NCBI GenBank assembly: GCA_905250115.1
Contig: CAJNOI010000102.1
Location: 1-64,000, forward strand
DNA: 64,000 nt
Reading direction: 5' to 3'
DNA from: Adineta steineri
Lineage: Eukaryota; Rotifera; Eurotatoria; Adinetida; Adinetidae
In this document: positions 35,713-47,434 of the stretch, piece after piece
How positions within the stretch are numbered: position 1 is the stretch's first letter
How the letters are laid out: the number at the start of each line of letters is the position of its first letter
The notes under the pieces: model-generated
Seen by the model: the letters and a program-made list of their open reading frames with translations, nothing else
What the model was told of the DNA's origin: nothing
Database searches by the model: none
Made by a program: the position numbers and the translations under genes

Positions 35713-36992
35713 TTTTTTCTTGTTCATTCGATTATAAACTTATACTAAATACAGTTCTTTTCTCTATTGTTCATGCGAAAAATTCTACATCCTATCGAAT
35801 TGCATATTCATTAAAAGAATTGAATGAGAATAAATTATTAGAAAGCAATTCTTGCATCTTCATCGAACTGATACACAAGTGAATAATCGATCGAAGAACA
35901 GGTATTATGCGATTGTGGAATAGGATGTTTATAGTATGTTTGATACAGAACAAAGTATTCATAATAATTGTGCACTACTTTATTCAAGGTCGGTATATTT
36001 ATTTCGAAGCACGCCAATTTCAAATCTCCATTGATTCAATTGTACGTTTAAATGAAACTCAGTGGTGGTACTGCACGCACTCATTGATATATGATCTGGC
36101 GTTTTAGTTTGTCTGAAATATGAATCTGTCTTCTTCAGATATCGAATGAAGAAAAATAAATTAGTTTCTTACAGATGAGATGGATCAACGGAAAAAAATT
36201 AATTTCTCTTTTATGTCTGCCAGCATCTAATAATGAAAAATTATTGTTCGCAGATATAAATCTATTCAGGGTCGAGGTGTTTTTTTATTTTATATAGAAT
36301 AAAAATAAAAAAAGAGTAATCTTTAATTTTTATAAAATAAAGTTGAAGATAATCTTTATTTATAGAAATAAAGCTAAGATAAAGAGTAAAGCATGACTTC
36401 TATAAATTAAAAAAGAATAGATTAAATCATTGTCACAACAACGAACTCTTGATGTGATTTGTACAATTATTTTTTTAAATATAAAAATATATACATAAAA
36501 TTTGATCCAAATAATAAAAAGGTTGATTTTATCTTTTATTTTGAGTAGAACTTCATTCAAATTAAAGTCCTAGTCACTTTTACAATAAAACATCATATAA
36601 TTTTTAAAAAAAATAGTATTCAAATATTATTGAAAGAATTTAATGAAATAACTCACATGACGTCAAGACAAATATTTAATTAAAAGAGAAGCCCATTAGC
36701 ATATTGTCATTTTTTTGCGTAGTATCTTTTGAATCCATTTTCTAATTGATAAGTAAACACCTACGAAATGACTTTTAGTTAATAAAAAAACACTTACAGC
36801 AATAATTTATTTATTTTGTTGTACTTTATAAGGCCATTTTTATTCTTTATGAAGTAAAGATAAATGAGCATTTCTAGTTGAGATTCAAAAAATAATATAG
36901 TATTACTTCACTGCAGATCTCTTAATAAACTAATTTTTCAACCGTCTAAAAAATCCTCGAAAACATCTTAACGATTAATATATTTGGTTACC
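35713..36992. other. Intergenic region; left part of tandem duplication from 36092
   Basis: No firm exon. From about 36092 the sequence is duplicated at 38601, including the gatctggcgttttag word and the following AT-rich upstream region of the GPCR gene. Confidence 0.5.
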
Positions 36993-38118
36993 ATGTCGTC
37001 CGAAATGGATTATATCAAATCATTAGTATCGGCACAAACACATATATTTCAATATGGTGCTGCATTTATGTTCTGTATTGGTGTTATCAGCTGTATATTT
37101 AATTTGATTATTTTTTCGAAGAAGAATCTTCGTAAAAATGCATGTTCAGTCTATTTTATTGCATACAACATTGCTAATCTTTATCAAATATGTGTAGTTC
37201 TTTCACAACTAATTCTAGCATATGGCTATAGCATTAGTACGACAACATGGAGTAGCAGTTTCTGTCGTTTTATTTACTTTAGCGGATATGTTGTTAATAT
37301 TCTCAGTCCGTTCTATTTGATTTTGGCTTCAATTGATCGAATGTTATTCACTTCACGAAATGCAGGCATACGTCGGTATAGTAATAGTCGTATTGCGTAT
37401 ACGTGTATCATTGTTGGTACAATATGTTGTATGTTATTTCACAGTCCTGCATTAGTCTTCGCCAACATTATAGAAATTATGCCAAACTATTATGTCTGTT
37501 ATTCCTATTCTGATGGATATTTAGCATTTATGAACTATTATCAATTAATAAAAGTCATCGTCATACCTACACTTATGATTATCTGTGAAATATATACCAT
37601 CAAGAACATTCAATCTTCACATCGTGTAAGAGTTACTCCTTTGTCAAATACGGGGGGTAATGTTCTGAATCCTGGACATCCGAAAGATCGTCAACTGATC
37701 AAAATATTACTTATCAATGTTACTGTTTATATTATTTTCAATTTGTTGTTTGTAATTGTTTCTCTCTATGAGCAAATCGTTCAATATCAAACCAAAAGTT
37801 TAGCACAAAGTCAAATAAATTCATTTTTGATGAGCATCACCCTCTTGTTCACTTATATTCCAATGTCCACTAGTTGTTACATTAATTTAATGGTATCAAA
37901 AACATTTCGAAAGGAAATGAAAAATGTACTTTTATGCAAATGAAGTATTATCTATGTTCGTAAATGTGAAATATGGTGATGTTTTTCTTCTTATAATTTA
38001 TCTATACATTTTTCTTTTCATTAATAAATTTTTATCCTTGAGGATATGATGGTCTGTCATAAAGGTTCGACACATCATAAATGCTTATTTCTTTGTATAT
38101 TATTAAAACTTCCTCACA
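36092..38118. repeat. Tandem segmental duplication, copy 1
   Basis: It begins tgatctggcgttttag and ends around the taaatgcttatttctttg motif downstream of the first GPCR. Copy 2 is 38601-40672. Non-coding parts have diverged with small indels; coding parts are colinear. Confidence 0.75.
36993..37943 (+). CDS. Rhodopsin-like GPCR, tandem copy A
   Basis: A single exon of 316 residues from the ATG of MSSEMDYIKSLVSAQ. Seven hydrophobic segments are visible. The helix 2 entry is FSKKNLRKNACSVYFIAYN, the helix 3 end is LILASIDRMLFTSRNAGIRR (DRM in place of DRY), and the end of helix 7 is TSCYINLMVSKTFRKEM. These features match orphan peptide-type receptors of bdelloids. It is about three-quarters identical by eye to the copy at 39544 and of the same length. 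The ligand is unknown. The immediate upstream sequence lacks the roughly 290-bp insert seen before copy B. Confidence 0.85.
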   Translation: MSSEMDYIKSLVSAQTHIFQYGAAFMFCIGVISCIFNLIIFSKKNLRKNACSVYFIAYNIANLYQICVVLSQLILAYGYSISTTTWSSSFCRFIYFSGYVVNILSPFYLILASIDRMLFTSRNAGIRRYSNSRIAYTCIIVGTICCMLFHSPALVFANIIEIMPNYYVCYSYSDGYLAFMNYYQLIKVIVIPTLMIICEIYTIKNIQSSHRVRVTPLSNTGGNVLNPGHPKDRQLIKILLINVTVYIIFNLLFVIVSLYEQIVQYQTKSLAQSQINSFLMSITLLFTYIPMSTSCYINLMVSKTFRKEMKNVLLCK

Positions 38119-38215
38119 TTCAAGCTATTCTAACACCGTTTATAACTATGACGTATTGAGATTATCATTGGACTTTTCGATGTATAAATGCTTTTTTCCC
38201 TTCAATACTTGGTTC

Positions 38216-38523
38216 TAGGCATGCACCCAGTGCCAGTCCGACTGGGTATATGTTTTAATGAATTTATTATATATTCACTTCTTTTAACTTGCGCTATCTC
38301 AATATACTACAGTTATTTTATATCAGCATAATTTTGTTAATAATAATAGAAATTTTCAATAAATTCACTATTTTAGGTGATAATTAGCTCTATTCTTATC
38401 AACAAATAAATATGCAAATTTAAGATAGTTGTAGTATATTGAGATAGGGCAAGTTAAAAGGAGTAAATATATAATGAATCTATTAAAACGTACACCCAGT
38501 CGGACTGTACTGGTGCATGCCTA
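38216..38523. mobile_element. hAT-like foldback element (308 bp)
   Basis: Ends TAGGCATGCACCCAGTGCCA and, inward from the right, TAGGCATGCACCAGTACAGT continue as an inverted repeat for about 100 bp through cttttaacttgcnctatctc. Flanks cttggttc (38208-38215) and cttgattc (38524-38531) match in 7 of 8 bases. It lies in the spacer between the two duplicated GPCR units. Confidence 0.75.
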
Positions 38524-38600
38524 CTTGATTCTTTTCGTGTTTTTTATTTGGTATAGTATCTTTTTGTTCTATGGAATATTCCAATACGTTGATTTTTAAG

Positions 38601-40672
38601 TGATCTGGCGTTTTAGCTTGTTTCAAACATCAATCTGTCTTCTTCGGATATTGAATCAAGAAAAATAAATTAATTCCGAGCAGATAAGATGGATCATTAG
38701 AAAAATAAATAAATTTCTTTTTTATGTTTCCTACCATCTACTAATGAAAAATTGTTGTTGGCGGATATAAATCTATTCAGGCTCGACGTGTTGCTTTATT
38801 TTATAAAGAATAAAAGTAAAAAAACCGAGCAACCTTCATTTTTTAATAAAATAAAAATGAGGATAATCTTTGTCTATAGAAACAAAGCTAAGATGAAGAA
38901 AAAAGCGTGACTTTTTTTAAAATATTATTAAAAGGATTTAATAAAATAGCTAATAGGACATTAATATACATAATCAGCTAGAAAAAAAGTGCATTAGGAT
39001 ATTCTCATTTTTTGCGCAGTATCTTTTGAATTCATTTTCTAATAGAGAAGAAAAAACTTGTAGCATTAATTTATTTATTTTGTTGTACTTTACGACGTCA
39101 TTTTTATCCTGTATAAAATAAAGGTAAGCGAGTATACTTAGTTGAGATTCAAAGACAGTATATTATTACTTTACTACAGATCTCCTATAAACTAATTTTT
39201 CAATCGTCTAAAAATTCTCGGAAACGCCTTAACGATTAATATTGAATTATAATCAACTCAGCATTAGAATTATATTCTGTCTGAGATGAAGTAATATATC
39301 ACCTAGTCAGATCAAAAACATTCAATAATTACCTTGTTATCTATAAATGACAACTAGATTTAATTTTTGTTATTTTGTACTTAAAGTAGATAAAAGTACA
39401 TCCATAGGCTTCTTTATATATATAGTGGTAGCTTATTTTTATTAAAAAGATACTTCGTTCAATAAGAACTTTAAAAACACTAAGGCAAGATTTTTTTATT
39501 ATTTTGATTAGTTAAGATATTTATTTTTTAGTACGTGATTATTATGTCGTCCGAAATGGATTATATTGAATCATTACTATCCGCACAAACATATTTGTTT
39601 AAATTTTGTGGTGCATTTTTGATCTGTATTGGTAGTATCGGTTGCATACTGAGTCTGATTATTTTCTCGAAGAAGAATCTTCGTAAAAATCCATGTTCAG
39701 TCTATTTCATTGCATACAACATTGCTAGTCTTTTTCAAATATGTATACTTCTTCCAAATGGAATGCTAGCATATGGCTATAGTATTAGTACATTAACATG
39801 GAGTAACAGTTTCTGTCGCTTTATTTATTATAGTGGATATGTTGTTGATATTCTCAATTCATTTTATTTGATTTTGGCTTCAATTGATCGAATGTTGTTC
39901 ACTTCACGAAATGCACGCATTCGTCGACTTAGTAATCATCGTGTTGCATATACGTGTATCATTGTTGGTACAATATGCAGTATGTTATTTCACAGTCATG
40001 CATTGATTTTCATCAAGATTATCGAAATTATTCCAAACTATTATGTCTGTTATTCCAATTCTGACGGATATTTAGCATTTACAAACTATTATCTATTAAT
40101 AAAAGTCATCCTCATACCTACAGTTATGATTATCTGTGAAATATATACTATCAAGAACATTCAATCTTCACATCGTGCAAGAGTTATTCCTATGTCAGCT
40201 ACAGTCGGTAATGTTGTGAATCCTGGCCGTTCTAAAGATCGTCAATTAATCAAAATATTACTTGTCAATATTACTGTTTACATTGTTTTCAATTTGATGT
40301 CAGCAATTGTTTATCCCTATGAGCAAATCGTTCAACATCAAACTGAAAGCTTAGCACAAAGCCAGCTGAATTCATTTTTAATGGTTGTCAGCAGTTTTGT
40401 CTATTATATTCCAATAGCCATTAATTGTTACATTAATTTAATGGTAGCAAAAACATTTCGAAACGAAATGAGAAATGTACTTTTGTGCAAATAAACTATT
40501 GTCTGTGTTCGTAAACGTGAAATATTATGATGTTCTTTTTTTTGTTGTTACAGTTTATGTATACATTTATCTTTTCATTAATAAATTTTTCTCCTTGAGG
40601 ACATAGTCTGGCATAAAAGCTTGACACATGATAAATGCTTATTTCTTTACATATAATGAGAATTTCTTCACG
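38601..40672. repeat. Tandem segmental duplication, copy 2
   Basis: Partner of 36092-38118. It carries an additional stretch of about 290 bp (39243-39531) directly upstream of the GPCR start. That stretch ends in a pyrimidine-rich tract and AG, as an intron or trans-splice acceptor would. Confidence 0.75.
39544..40494 (+). CDS. Rhodopsin-like GPCR, tandem copy B
   Basis: A single exon of 316 residues from MSSEMDYIESLLSAQ, colinear without gaps with copy A. LASIDRMLFTSRNARIRR ends helix 3 and NCYINLMVAKTFRNEM ends helix 7. Differences from copy A cluster in helix 1, helix 3 entry (LPNGMLAYGYS) and the third extracellular side (SAIVYPYEQIV), which might alter ligand preference; this is inference. 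The reading frame is intact, so the copy is probably functional. An AG following tttatttttt ends at 39531, 12 bases before the ATG. Confidence 0.85.
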   Translation: MSSEMDYIESLLSAQTYLFKFCGAFLICIGSIGCILSLIIFSKKNLRKNPCSVYFIAYNIASLFQICILLPNGMLAYGYSISTLTWSNSFCRFIYYSGYVVDILNSFYLILASIDRMLFTSRNARIRRLSNHRVAYTCIIVGTICSMLFHSHALIFIKIIEIIPNYYVCYSNSDGYLAFTNYYLLIKVILIPTVMIICEIYTIKNIQSSHRARVIPMSATVGNVVNPGRSKDRQLIKILLVNITVYIVFNLMSAIVYPYEQIVQHQTESLAQSQLNSFLMVVSSFVYYIPIAINCYINLMVAKTFRNEMRNVLLCK

Positions 40673-41882
40673 TTTGTTTATTTTGAATTGAACAGAGAAG
40701 TGTTACGAGCACAAAAAATAAAATTAGCTATGCGGATGGATCTATACACATAAACAATAAGTTCGAAATATAAAGAATTACAAATAAGAATATAGAATGT
40801 CCTGAAAGTCCACTAAGAAAATATTATCGTAGAACTTGTTCATCTGTCAAAACCAATTCACTTTGTTTTTTTCTTATATACGTAATTGATAGATATGAGT
40901 AATGATTGTTTCCATAATATGAAATGTGTGTATGATATTTTTAATTCTGACTTAAATACTCGTACTTCTGAGTAAATATCGAGAGAGATAAAAACGACCT
41001 TCGAAAGAATACTGCATCAGTATTTGATAGGTAAGAATCAAATAGAATCGGATGAAATATTGTATATATTTTTATATTCAAAAGTTAATGTCTCAGCTGA
41101 GAAGAGGCATGAATCTAGATATTCATTCTATGTATCTAAAGTTGAATATCTCCTTCCTTTCTACGATGTCTCATGAAGGTAAAGTAAATCAAATCAATGT
41201 TTAAAACGTGTATAAATACACACCGATATCTATTTTCGTTATGCGTGAGTGCACTTACTAAAGAATATTTCTTTTTTCTACTTTTTGTGTATTGGTCTTT
41301 ACGTTAGTAGTATATAGCAGTTTCTTTATAATTGAGCAACAAGCGTTCAAAAAATGTAGTATAATGATGATAAGATAAAGGTATTCCTTCAAATATAGCT
41401 ACCAGTTGAAGGTATAGACTAGCGCCTATTCAGTAATTTGAGATTCAAATTTCAATGCAGAGTTATATTGGTAAAGTTTCCGAAGCTGTTAGTTGATCTG
41501 GTTAAAAATAAAATCCAATTGTGTCACGATCATTAGTTTTAATTTAAAACACATCAAGTATCTCTGTTATAAATGGATTACTAGATATTTATATTACATA
41601 TACTAACATCGTTGCGACTCAATGTCATTAGCAATATTTTCTTCATAGTTAATTCTGATTATTTTATTCGAGTATTGATTGAAGTATTTAATTCAATTCC
41701 TCAATCGAATATTGTTACGTATCTGAATAAGAACGTTTTTAGGGTGTAGGTGCTGGTATTAGAAAGGTTCACTTACTTTGTGATACAAAAACTAATTTAA
41801 CTGCTTGATTCTTTTTATTTTTCTCAAAACAACGGCTATAATATTCATATTCAACATTATATTAAAATAATTGTTCTAATGC
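40495..41882. other. Intergenic region
   Basis: No exon recognised after the duplication ends near 40672. A half-palindrome (GGGTGTAGGTGCTGG) lies at 41739. The rest is AT-rich. Confidence 0.5.
41739..41771. repeat. Half of a telomere-like palindrome
   Basis: Only the G-arm (AGGGTGTAGGTGCTGGTATT) is present; no C-arm follows. Probably truncated. Confidence 0.35.
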
Positions 41883-43385
41883 TTAGACTTGTTGAATACC
41901 TATTACTTTGAATGGTACCGATTCTGGATATTGTCCCGTTAACCAAGAAAAGTAAAGCATTTCGTTACCAACTAAAATTAGACTTTGCGGACTGATTTGT
42001 TTATCGGTTCCTAGATTCAAATTAATGCGTTTAATCACCTTGCCAGTGTCCATATTAACTGCAGTGATAAAATAAAGAAACTTTGACTTTTGAGAATATG
42101 TCGAACAAGTCACAACGTAAAGAACACGTCGTTTTGTATTCATTCCAAGATAAGAAGAAGTTAAATCATATGTTTCCATTTCACTTGATGTTGCTAATCG
42201 AGTTGTCCACATCACTTTTCCTTGAGTATCAATAGCGAATACTAGAGGCATACTTGACATATAAACCGTACCATTCTCATCTATACTAGGGGATGTTATA
42301 TCATCATTGTCAGCAATTAATGAAGGTGCTTCCCAACGCCATCGTTCTTTTATTTGTTGCGCGGATACATCATATGATGAAACAAGAAGTTTCCACGGTA
42401 AACTAGATCCGTTTTGCCATGGTTGTACAATTATTTGATGTTGTCTGTCTAAAACAAAGTCATAACCACCAGCACTGGGTGTTGTATAATTGTTTAATAA
42501 ATTCTTTCCATTATGATCAAATTTTATAAGTCGCCAATCACCGCCTAGCCAGAGTATATCGCCTGTATTCGTATCACATCGATATTGTCCATCCATGCTA
42601 GCACCAAAATAATGTCTATTTATCCACACTAACTTTAATGTTTTTTTATCCAAAACAGCTGGTACAGTTTCAATTTCGTTATCACTGACTGCTGCTACTA
42701 GGAGATCATATTTGTCATCTAGTGCCAGTGATGAAGTGACATATGCAAATACCTGATAATCTTCTACACACTCTTGAACAGGATGTGATGTTTGAGCCTG
42801 TGTGACACGACAGATTTTTGCGGTATAGATTGTATCACCTGACCAGGAGATAGTATAGAAAAGTTGTCCCTGTCGATCAACAATAATATTAGATAAACCA
42901 ATAGGATCCATGTCTTCCACAGGTTCGATAAAAAGTGTCCAACGAACGTTACCATTTGTAGTAAGACATACCATAAAATCACCTAAATAAAAACAATTAT
43001 CTTTATCAACTTAAAATTATGTATGAAAATTAATTAACAGATTTTTTAGAATATAACTAAAAATCGTATATCTCGTTTGAGAAGGAGAAAAGAGACACTT
43101 GCCTGGATTAGATCTTATTTGACTAATGAAAAAGTACATGTCACCATTAATACCAGCAGCATGACCAAATCTAGTGACATCTTGTGATGTTAAATTATAC
43201 TCATATGTCCATGGAAGTTTTGAATAATTCGTTGCTACGGTTGGTTGAATGCGATAGGTACTTTGAGAATTACCCATCCCAGTTGACCAGAGTGACTCGG
43301 GATCATCATCGTCAAATTTCGTGCCAAAAATCGTAAACCGATACGAGATAATATATATTAACAATATAACCAAATAATACCTCAT
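41883..43385 (-). CDS. Secreted PQQ-like beta-propeller protein
   Basis: Exon 1 is 43385-43103 and exon 2 is 42982-41883, giving about 460 residues. The 120-bp intron starts GCAAGT and ends TTTAG, a GC-AG intron; splicing gives RSNPG|DFMVCLTTNG. A signal peptide (MRYYLVILLIYIISYRF) leads into beta-propeller sequence with quinoprotein-like blades: GNVRWTLFIEPV, GDILWLGGDWRLIKFDHNGKNLL, VYMSSMPLVFAIDTQGKVMWTTRL and AVNMDTGKVIKRINLNLG. The alternation of [ILV]YAID..G...W and aspartate turns is that of PQQ-repeat domains. Whether a cofactor binds cannot be told. The partner and the role are unknown. It ends convergently with nothing nearby. Confidence 0.7.
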
Positions 43386-44262
43386 CGCTCTGTGTATAGA
43401 GTAAAATAATACGAATATAAAACCATTTTCTTTGACTTATATCATAGTACACTCCATCTGTTGATTTTCACAATGTATTATTTCTCTTTTGCTTATCATG
43501 AAAGTGGATTAACAATACATTTTTTGTAAAGAACGATTCGATTCTGTTAGAGACAGCCTCATATCGAGGCGACCATCTACATTTTATCAAATTAAGCTAC
43601 TAGAAGTTGAAAAAGAAAAACCACCTCGAGGGTGAGTGTAAGATAAGAATAACGCTCACACCCACATCCTCGAGATGCTGATCAATGAATTCATTGCAAG
43701 TAAGCGAATTTGAGATCGGATTTACGTTGATGCAGTCGAATAATTTTGACATAAGATTCTCGCTTCCAAATTCCTACCGATTCTGCAGTTTCTCGACCGA
43801 AACCAATCGTACATTATTTAACAGGAGAAAATTTTTGTCAGCATGTCTTTTCACAATGCTAGAATTGCGACATCAGCCAGATTTTATTGATTAGAAAAGA
43901 GCTATAAAAAAGAAGTTATATGAGGCATCAACATTTCATCCCTTCTTTTTTTGTGAACAGATAAAACTACTTTCATCTGAAATTACTATTCATCAAAGCA
44001 TATCTCGATTTCCAGTCGTTCACTAAAATTTATTATTGGTGATAATCAACATCGTTTGTCATTGATATTCATGTAAAATGTTTATGTTGTTAAAGTTGAA
44101 GTCTTTCGTGTATTTGCGTTATTATACTTGTACTGTTGTAACTTTATTATATTTACATGTTTTTAGTTGTGTTTTCTGGTTGATAATGATTGAGAGAATA
44201 ATCGAAAATTTCTGTTGTTGTTATAAAATATAAGATTTTCATTAGATTTACTCTACATTCAC
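43386..44262. other. Intergenic region with palindrome
   Basis: No exon recognised. It contains the well-paired palindrome at 43624. Confidence 0.5.
43624..43674. repeat. Telomere-like palindrome
   Basis: Arms CCTCGAGGGTGAGTGT and CACACCCACATCCTCGAG with a loop of about 18 bases. The borders here are CTCGAG instead of CTTGAG. Confidence 0.7.
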
Positions 44263-45249
44263 TCACTGGTGACCATTAGCTACAGCTCTGGTTCCTCTTG
44301 TACAAAGTCTGAGGAGACGTTCTTGTATCTTCTTCTGATTGATCAATATTGCAAACGGCATGAATATGTCTAAGCAATAAGTAAAGTTATTAGTATAGAA
44401 CGATGCGGAACTATTAAATGATGTCTGTGTTGAAGCTACAACATTAGTGGCAACGTACGGCAGTTCGAAGAGTAAGAAGATAAGTGCAATAGGCAACAAC
44501 TGTAGAAACATTTTCATAGTCCGTTTCCACGTTTGTCGCACTTGTATGTTCCTAAGATTCTTGTTCGTCTTACGTCTTTGATGAAGTACATGTAGAATGA
44601 GAATCAAATTGAATAGTATATCAAGAAACATTGGTAGTAGTGAAGTGAGAGTCCAGTCGATGTTAATGAGAATTGAATCTTCAGAGAACTCGTAACAGGC
44701 ACCACCACAGTCACCTTGAGTATAGTCGAACTGTGTTTGCTCACAAGGATAGAAGAAGATTAGATAAGTATCCCACACGCAACCAAAGAGTATGATGAAT
44801 ACAATTGGTAAATAGTGAACGAAAAATTTTCGTTTCTTTGTTTTCAAGACAATCTGCTGATGAAAAATAAGTAGATAACGTTCCAAGCTAGCAAAGGCGA
44901 CCAACCATAACATTATTGGGTAGAGAGTGTAGTCATACATAATCCAAAAGAGACAAAACGCGTATTGATTACTTAGTGTTGCGATATAAAAGTAATTATA
45001 GAGAAATGGTAACTTTAATGGAATGTCAATCGTAGTGACGAGAAATGAGCAGATTAGAAGACAAATAATAATTTGGTTGACAAAACGATTATGTAGTTCA
45101 CGTAATCGGATAAAGTAATAAAAGAGTAATAAACTGCAACAAATCGACAGAAAGTCCAGAATAACCATCACATAGAATATAACACAGTTTACCGTTGATG
45201 GTCCACTATAATAATCCACAGTGATAGTGTCATTAGCACTGAAGTTCAT
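44263..45249 (-). CDS. Rhodopsin-like GPCR
   Basis: A single exon of 328 residues with seven hydrophobic segments. The N-terminus has glycosylation sites (NFSAND, NDTITV). Helix 3 ends with LVAFASLERYLLIFHQQIV (ERY). An extracellular loop has a cysteine-rich patch (CEQTQFDYTQGDCGGACYEF), and helix 6 follows RQTWKRTMKMFLQLLPIALIF. The tail is QKKIQERLLRLCTRGTRAV. It belongs to a different bdelloid GPCR subfamily from the tandem pair at 37-40 kb. The ligand is unknown. Confidence 0.8.
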   Translation of the reverse strand: MNFSANDTITVDYYSGPSTVNCVIFYVMVILDFLSICCSLLLFYYFIRLRELHNRFVNQIIICLLICSFLVTTIDIPLKLPFLYNYFYIATLSNQYAFCLFWIMYDYTLYPIMLWLVAFASLERYLLIFHQQIVLKTKKRKFFVHYLPIVFIILFGCVWDTYLIFFYPCEQTQFDYTQGDCGGACYEFSEDSILINIDWTLTSLLPMFLDILFNLILILHVLHQRRKTNKNLRNIQVRQTWKRTMKMFLQLLPIALIFLLFELPYVATNVVASTQTSFNSSASFYTNNFTYCLDIFMPFAILINQKKIQERLLRLCTRGTRAVANGHQ

Positions 45250-45924
45250 GGCTTAAGTTTCTTGACTCCTTGGACTTTTTTAGAATGAGGAAAATCACGA
45301 ATGATAATAACATCTTTCTTTCTTTCTGTGCAGCTCTTGAATCTATGCATTACAATCAGTAATAAAACGGAAGATGAAGATAATAATTACACAGATGTTT
45401 TTCTTGTCTGATAAGAAAATTCGTCGTATTTCACGTGATTATACTCTCTAATTCGAATTATAGAGAATATTTTAATTACATATACTTGAAAACGGAAATC
45501 TGTTTTTTCATTTTTAGTTTTTTAACAAGGTGGAAAAGTTCATTCCCATTTTTGTTGTTGATATATAATAAATAGAAGGTCAAGTTGAGCATGAATTTGC
45601 CCTATTTTTGTGTATGCTTTCAAGTAAACGAGAAGAAAGATTTGTTGTGTCCTGCGCGTATGGTTTGAACGTTTTTTCACAGTGTTTAACCAGCAGATTC
45701 AATTTAGTTCTTTTCTATTTCAAATCTTGAAAAATAAAAAATAATCATAGAATTAAATCAGGATTTTGTTCTGTTCCTAATGTAATTGATATATAAACAT
45801 CAAAATTAGTAAAAATACTTTGAACTTTAACTGCAAGTTCAAACATATAATAAATATTAAACAAAGTAATGCTTTAAAATTAATATGATGGTTATAATGA
45901 TTCATATGGAATTGACTTATATTT

Positions 45925-46055
45925 AAATGAGCAATAAAAAATCTAAATGAGCAATAATGAAATTTGGCAATAATAAAATTCAATGAGCAATAATAGTACT
46001 GAATGAGCAATAATTATACTAAACGAGCAATAATTTATTTAGATCAGTAATAAAT
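45925..46055. repeat. GAGCAATAAT direct-repeat array, left arm
   Basis: About seven degenerate units of roughly 20 bp, each with a core near TGAGCAATAAT. The reverse complement (ATTATTGCTC) recurs about 700 bp away at 46731-46823, so the two arrays face each other. Confidence 0.6.
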
Positions 46056-46608
46056 CGTATGTATAAGGAGCAATATAAGTCCAGGTGTTAAGTCTCCTCT
46101 ATAAGAGAAGACCGCCTCTCAATAGAAGAACCTCCCATAATAGAAGACCCTTCTGGAAAAAATTTCTATACAAATTATATGTATTTTGGTGAGGATTTCA
46201 GCAAATTTAGACTTAGTTTGAGGAATATAATAGAAGATCCGGTGGTCTTTTATTATAGATTGTAGTTGACAGTGCCATTCGTATGTGTTGAATATTTTCT
46301 TTTCCTTCTTTTGATTGTATCGTATAAATGGCTTATCTAGGATCTTCACATATATATTGTTTTTTTCCTTTTTATCTGAAGTATTTTCCAAAGATTGACT
46401 CGTTCAGGTACTTTTCTTTCTCCTTATTTTCCCCTCATTGTCTTTGAATTTTCCTATCCTGTCTAAGTGTATATATCAGAGGTAGAATCGGTTCGTGACT
46501 TTTTGGAATCGAACCGAATTCTGCCGAAAAATTGTCAAACCGAACCTAACTGAACCGAGCTCAAAACAAGTGAAGTTTATGGCAAGTTAATCAACGAGTC
46601 AGCTTTTC

Positions 46609-46676
46609 TCGAGGGTGGGTGTGGGTTCGTGTATATATTCACTTCATCATCACCCACACCCACACCCACCCACCCT
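46609..46676. repeat. Telomere-like palindrome, most regular copy
   Basis: The left arm is CTCGAGGGTGGGTGTGGG. The right arm is CACCCACACCCACACCCACC, with four C-rich units in tandem. It lies between the two GAGCAATAAT arrays. Confidence 0.8.
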
Positions 46677-46730
46677 ATGAAATTAATATTGCTATTTATT
46701 AGATTAATTATTAACCATTTCATAATTTAA

Positions 46731-46823
46731 AAGTGCTCGAAAAGGATTTTTTTTATTGCTCGAAGATTATTGCTAATTCGTATTTTAATTACTGCTCATT
46801 CAGTCATTATTATTGCTCAAATA
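46731..46823. repeat. ATTATTGCTC array, right arm
   Basis: Four to five degenerate units of ttattgctc in opposite orientation to the array at 45925. Together they could form a foldback structure of about 900 bp. No clear target duplication was found. Confidence 0.55.
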
Positions 46824-47391
46824 AATATATGCCGATAGAATTATTGTAGAAAATACTTCCCGTATTTGTTGATCTTTGAAATTTCGAATTTTTCAAATCT
46901 GTGAGTGTTCGTAAATGGGTATTGTCCACAATGATTCGTAGAAAATATATATTCGTAAGGATCATAAATTACGAAAGTTCATATCATGCATGCATAAAAT
47001 ACAATAACACCATTGTCATGTTTTACTAATTGGAAAAAAACTTTCAAGTATAGGAAATTAAATTTTGAGAAAAAAAACAATTAATTTTTTGTGTAAACAC
47101 CAAAATGGAATGATTGTCAATTTTTTTTTTCTGAAGATTTTTCAGTGTAAGTTTGATATAGAAAAAAAGTCTTCTAAGGTTTATTTATGACAAAAAGTAA
47201 TAATAATTAATCCCCTGTCTTAAAGACGCATTCGATGAGTTCTAAGGTGTCCAGCATTTTTATTTCTCACAGAAGATTACGATTAGGTTCATTATTTTTT
47301 TAGAGTTTCTGATAAATAGAAGTTTGACACATTTTTACTTTGTCATCTATGAATTTAGAAGGTTATACCGTGACAGTATAGATTTTATTAA

Positions 47392-47434
47392 AGGGTGAGT
47401 ATCTTATATTTTACTCCACATCTATATCCTCAAA
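47392..47434. repeat. Degraded telomere-like palindrome
   Basis: Arms AAGGGTGAGTATC and CACATCTATATCCTC. Weak pairing. Confidence 0.35.

Noticed and set aside
35838-36023. Minus-strand frame reading KVVHNYYEYFVLYQTYYKHPIPQ...DEDARIAF
   Set aside because: It looks somewhat protein-like and could be a terminal exon, but has no ATG, a stop just upstream, no convincing partner exon and no recognised family.
46481-46560. Left end of a hAT-like element (cagaggtagaatcggttcg)
   Set aside because: No matching right end or target duplication was found, so it is mentioned only as a possible truncated fragment.
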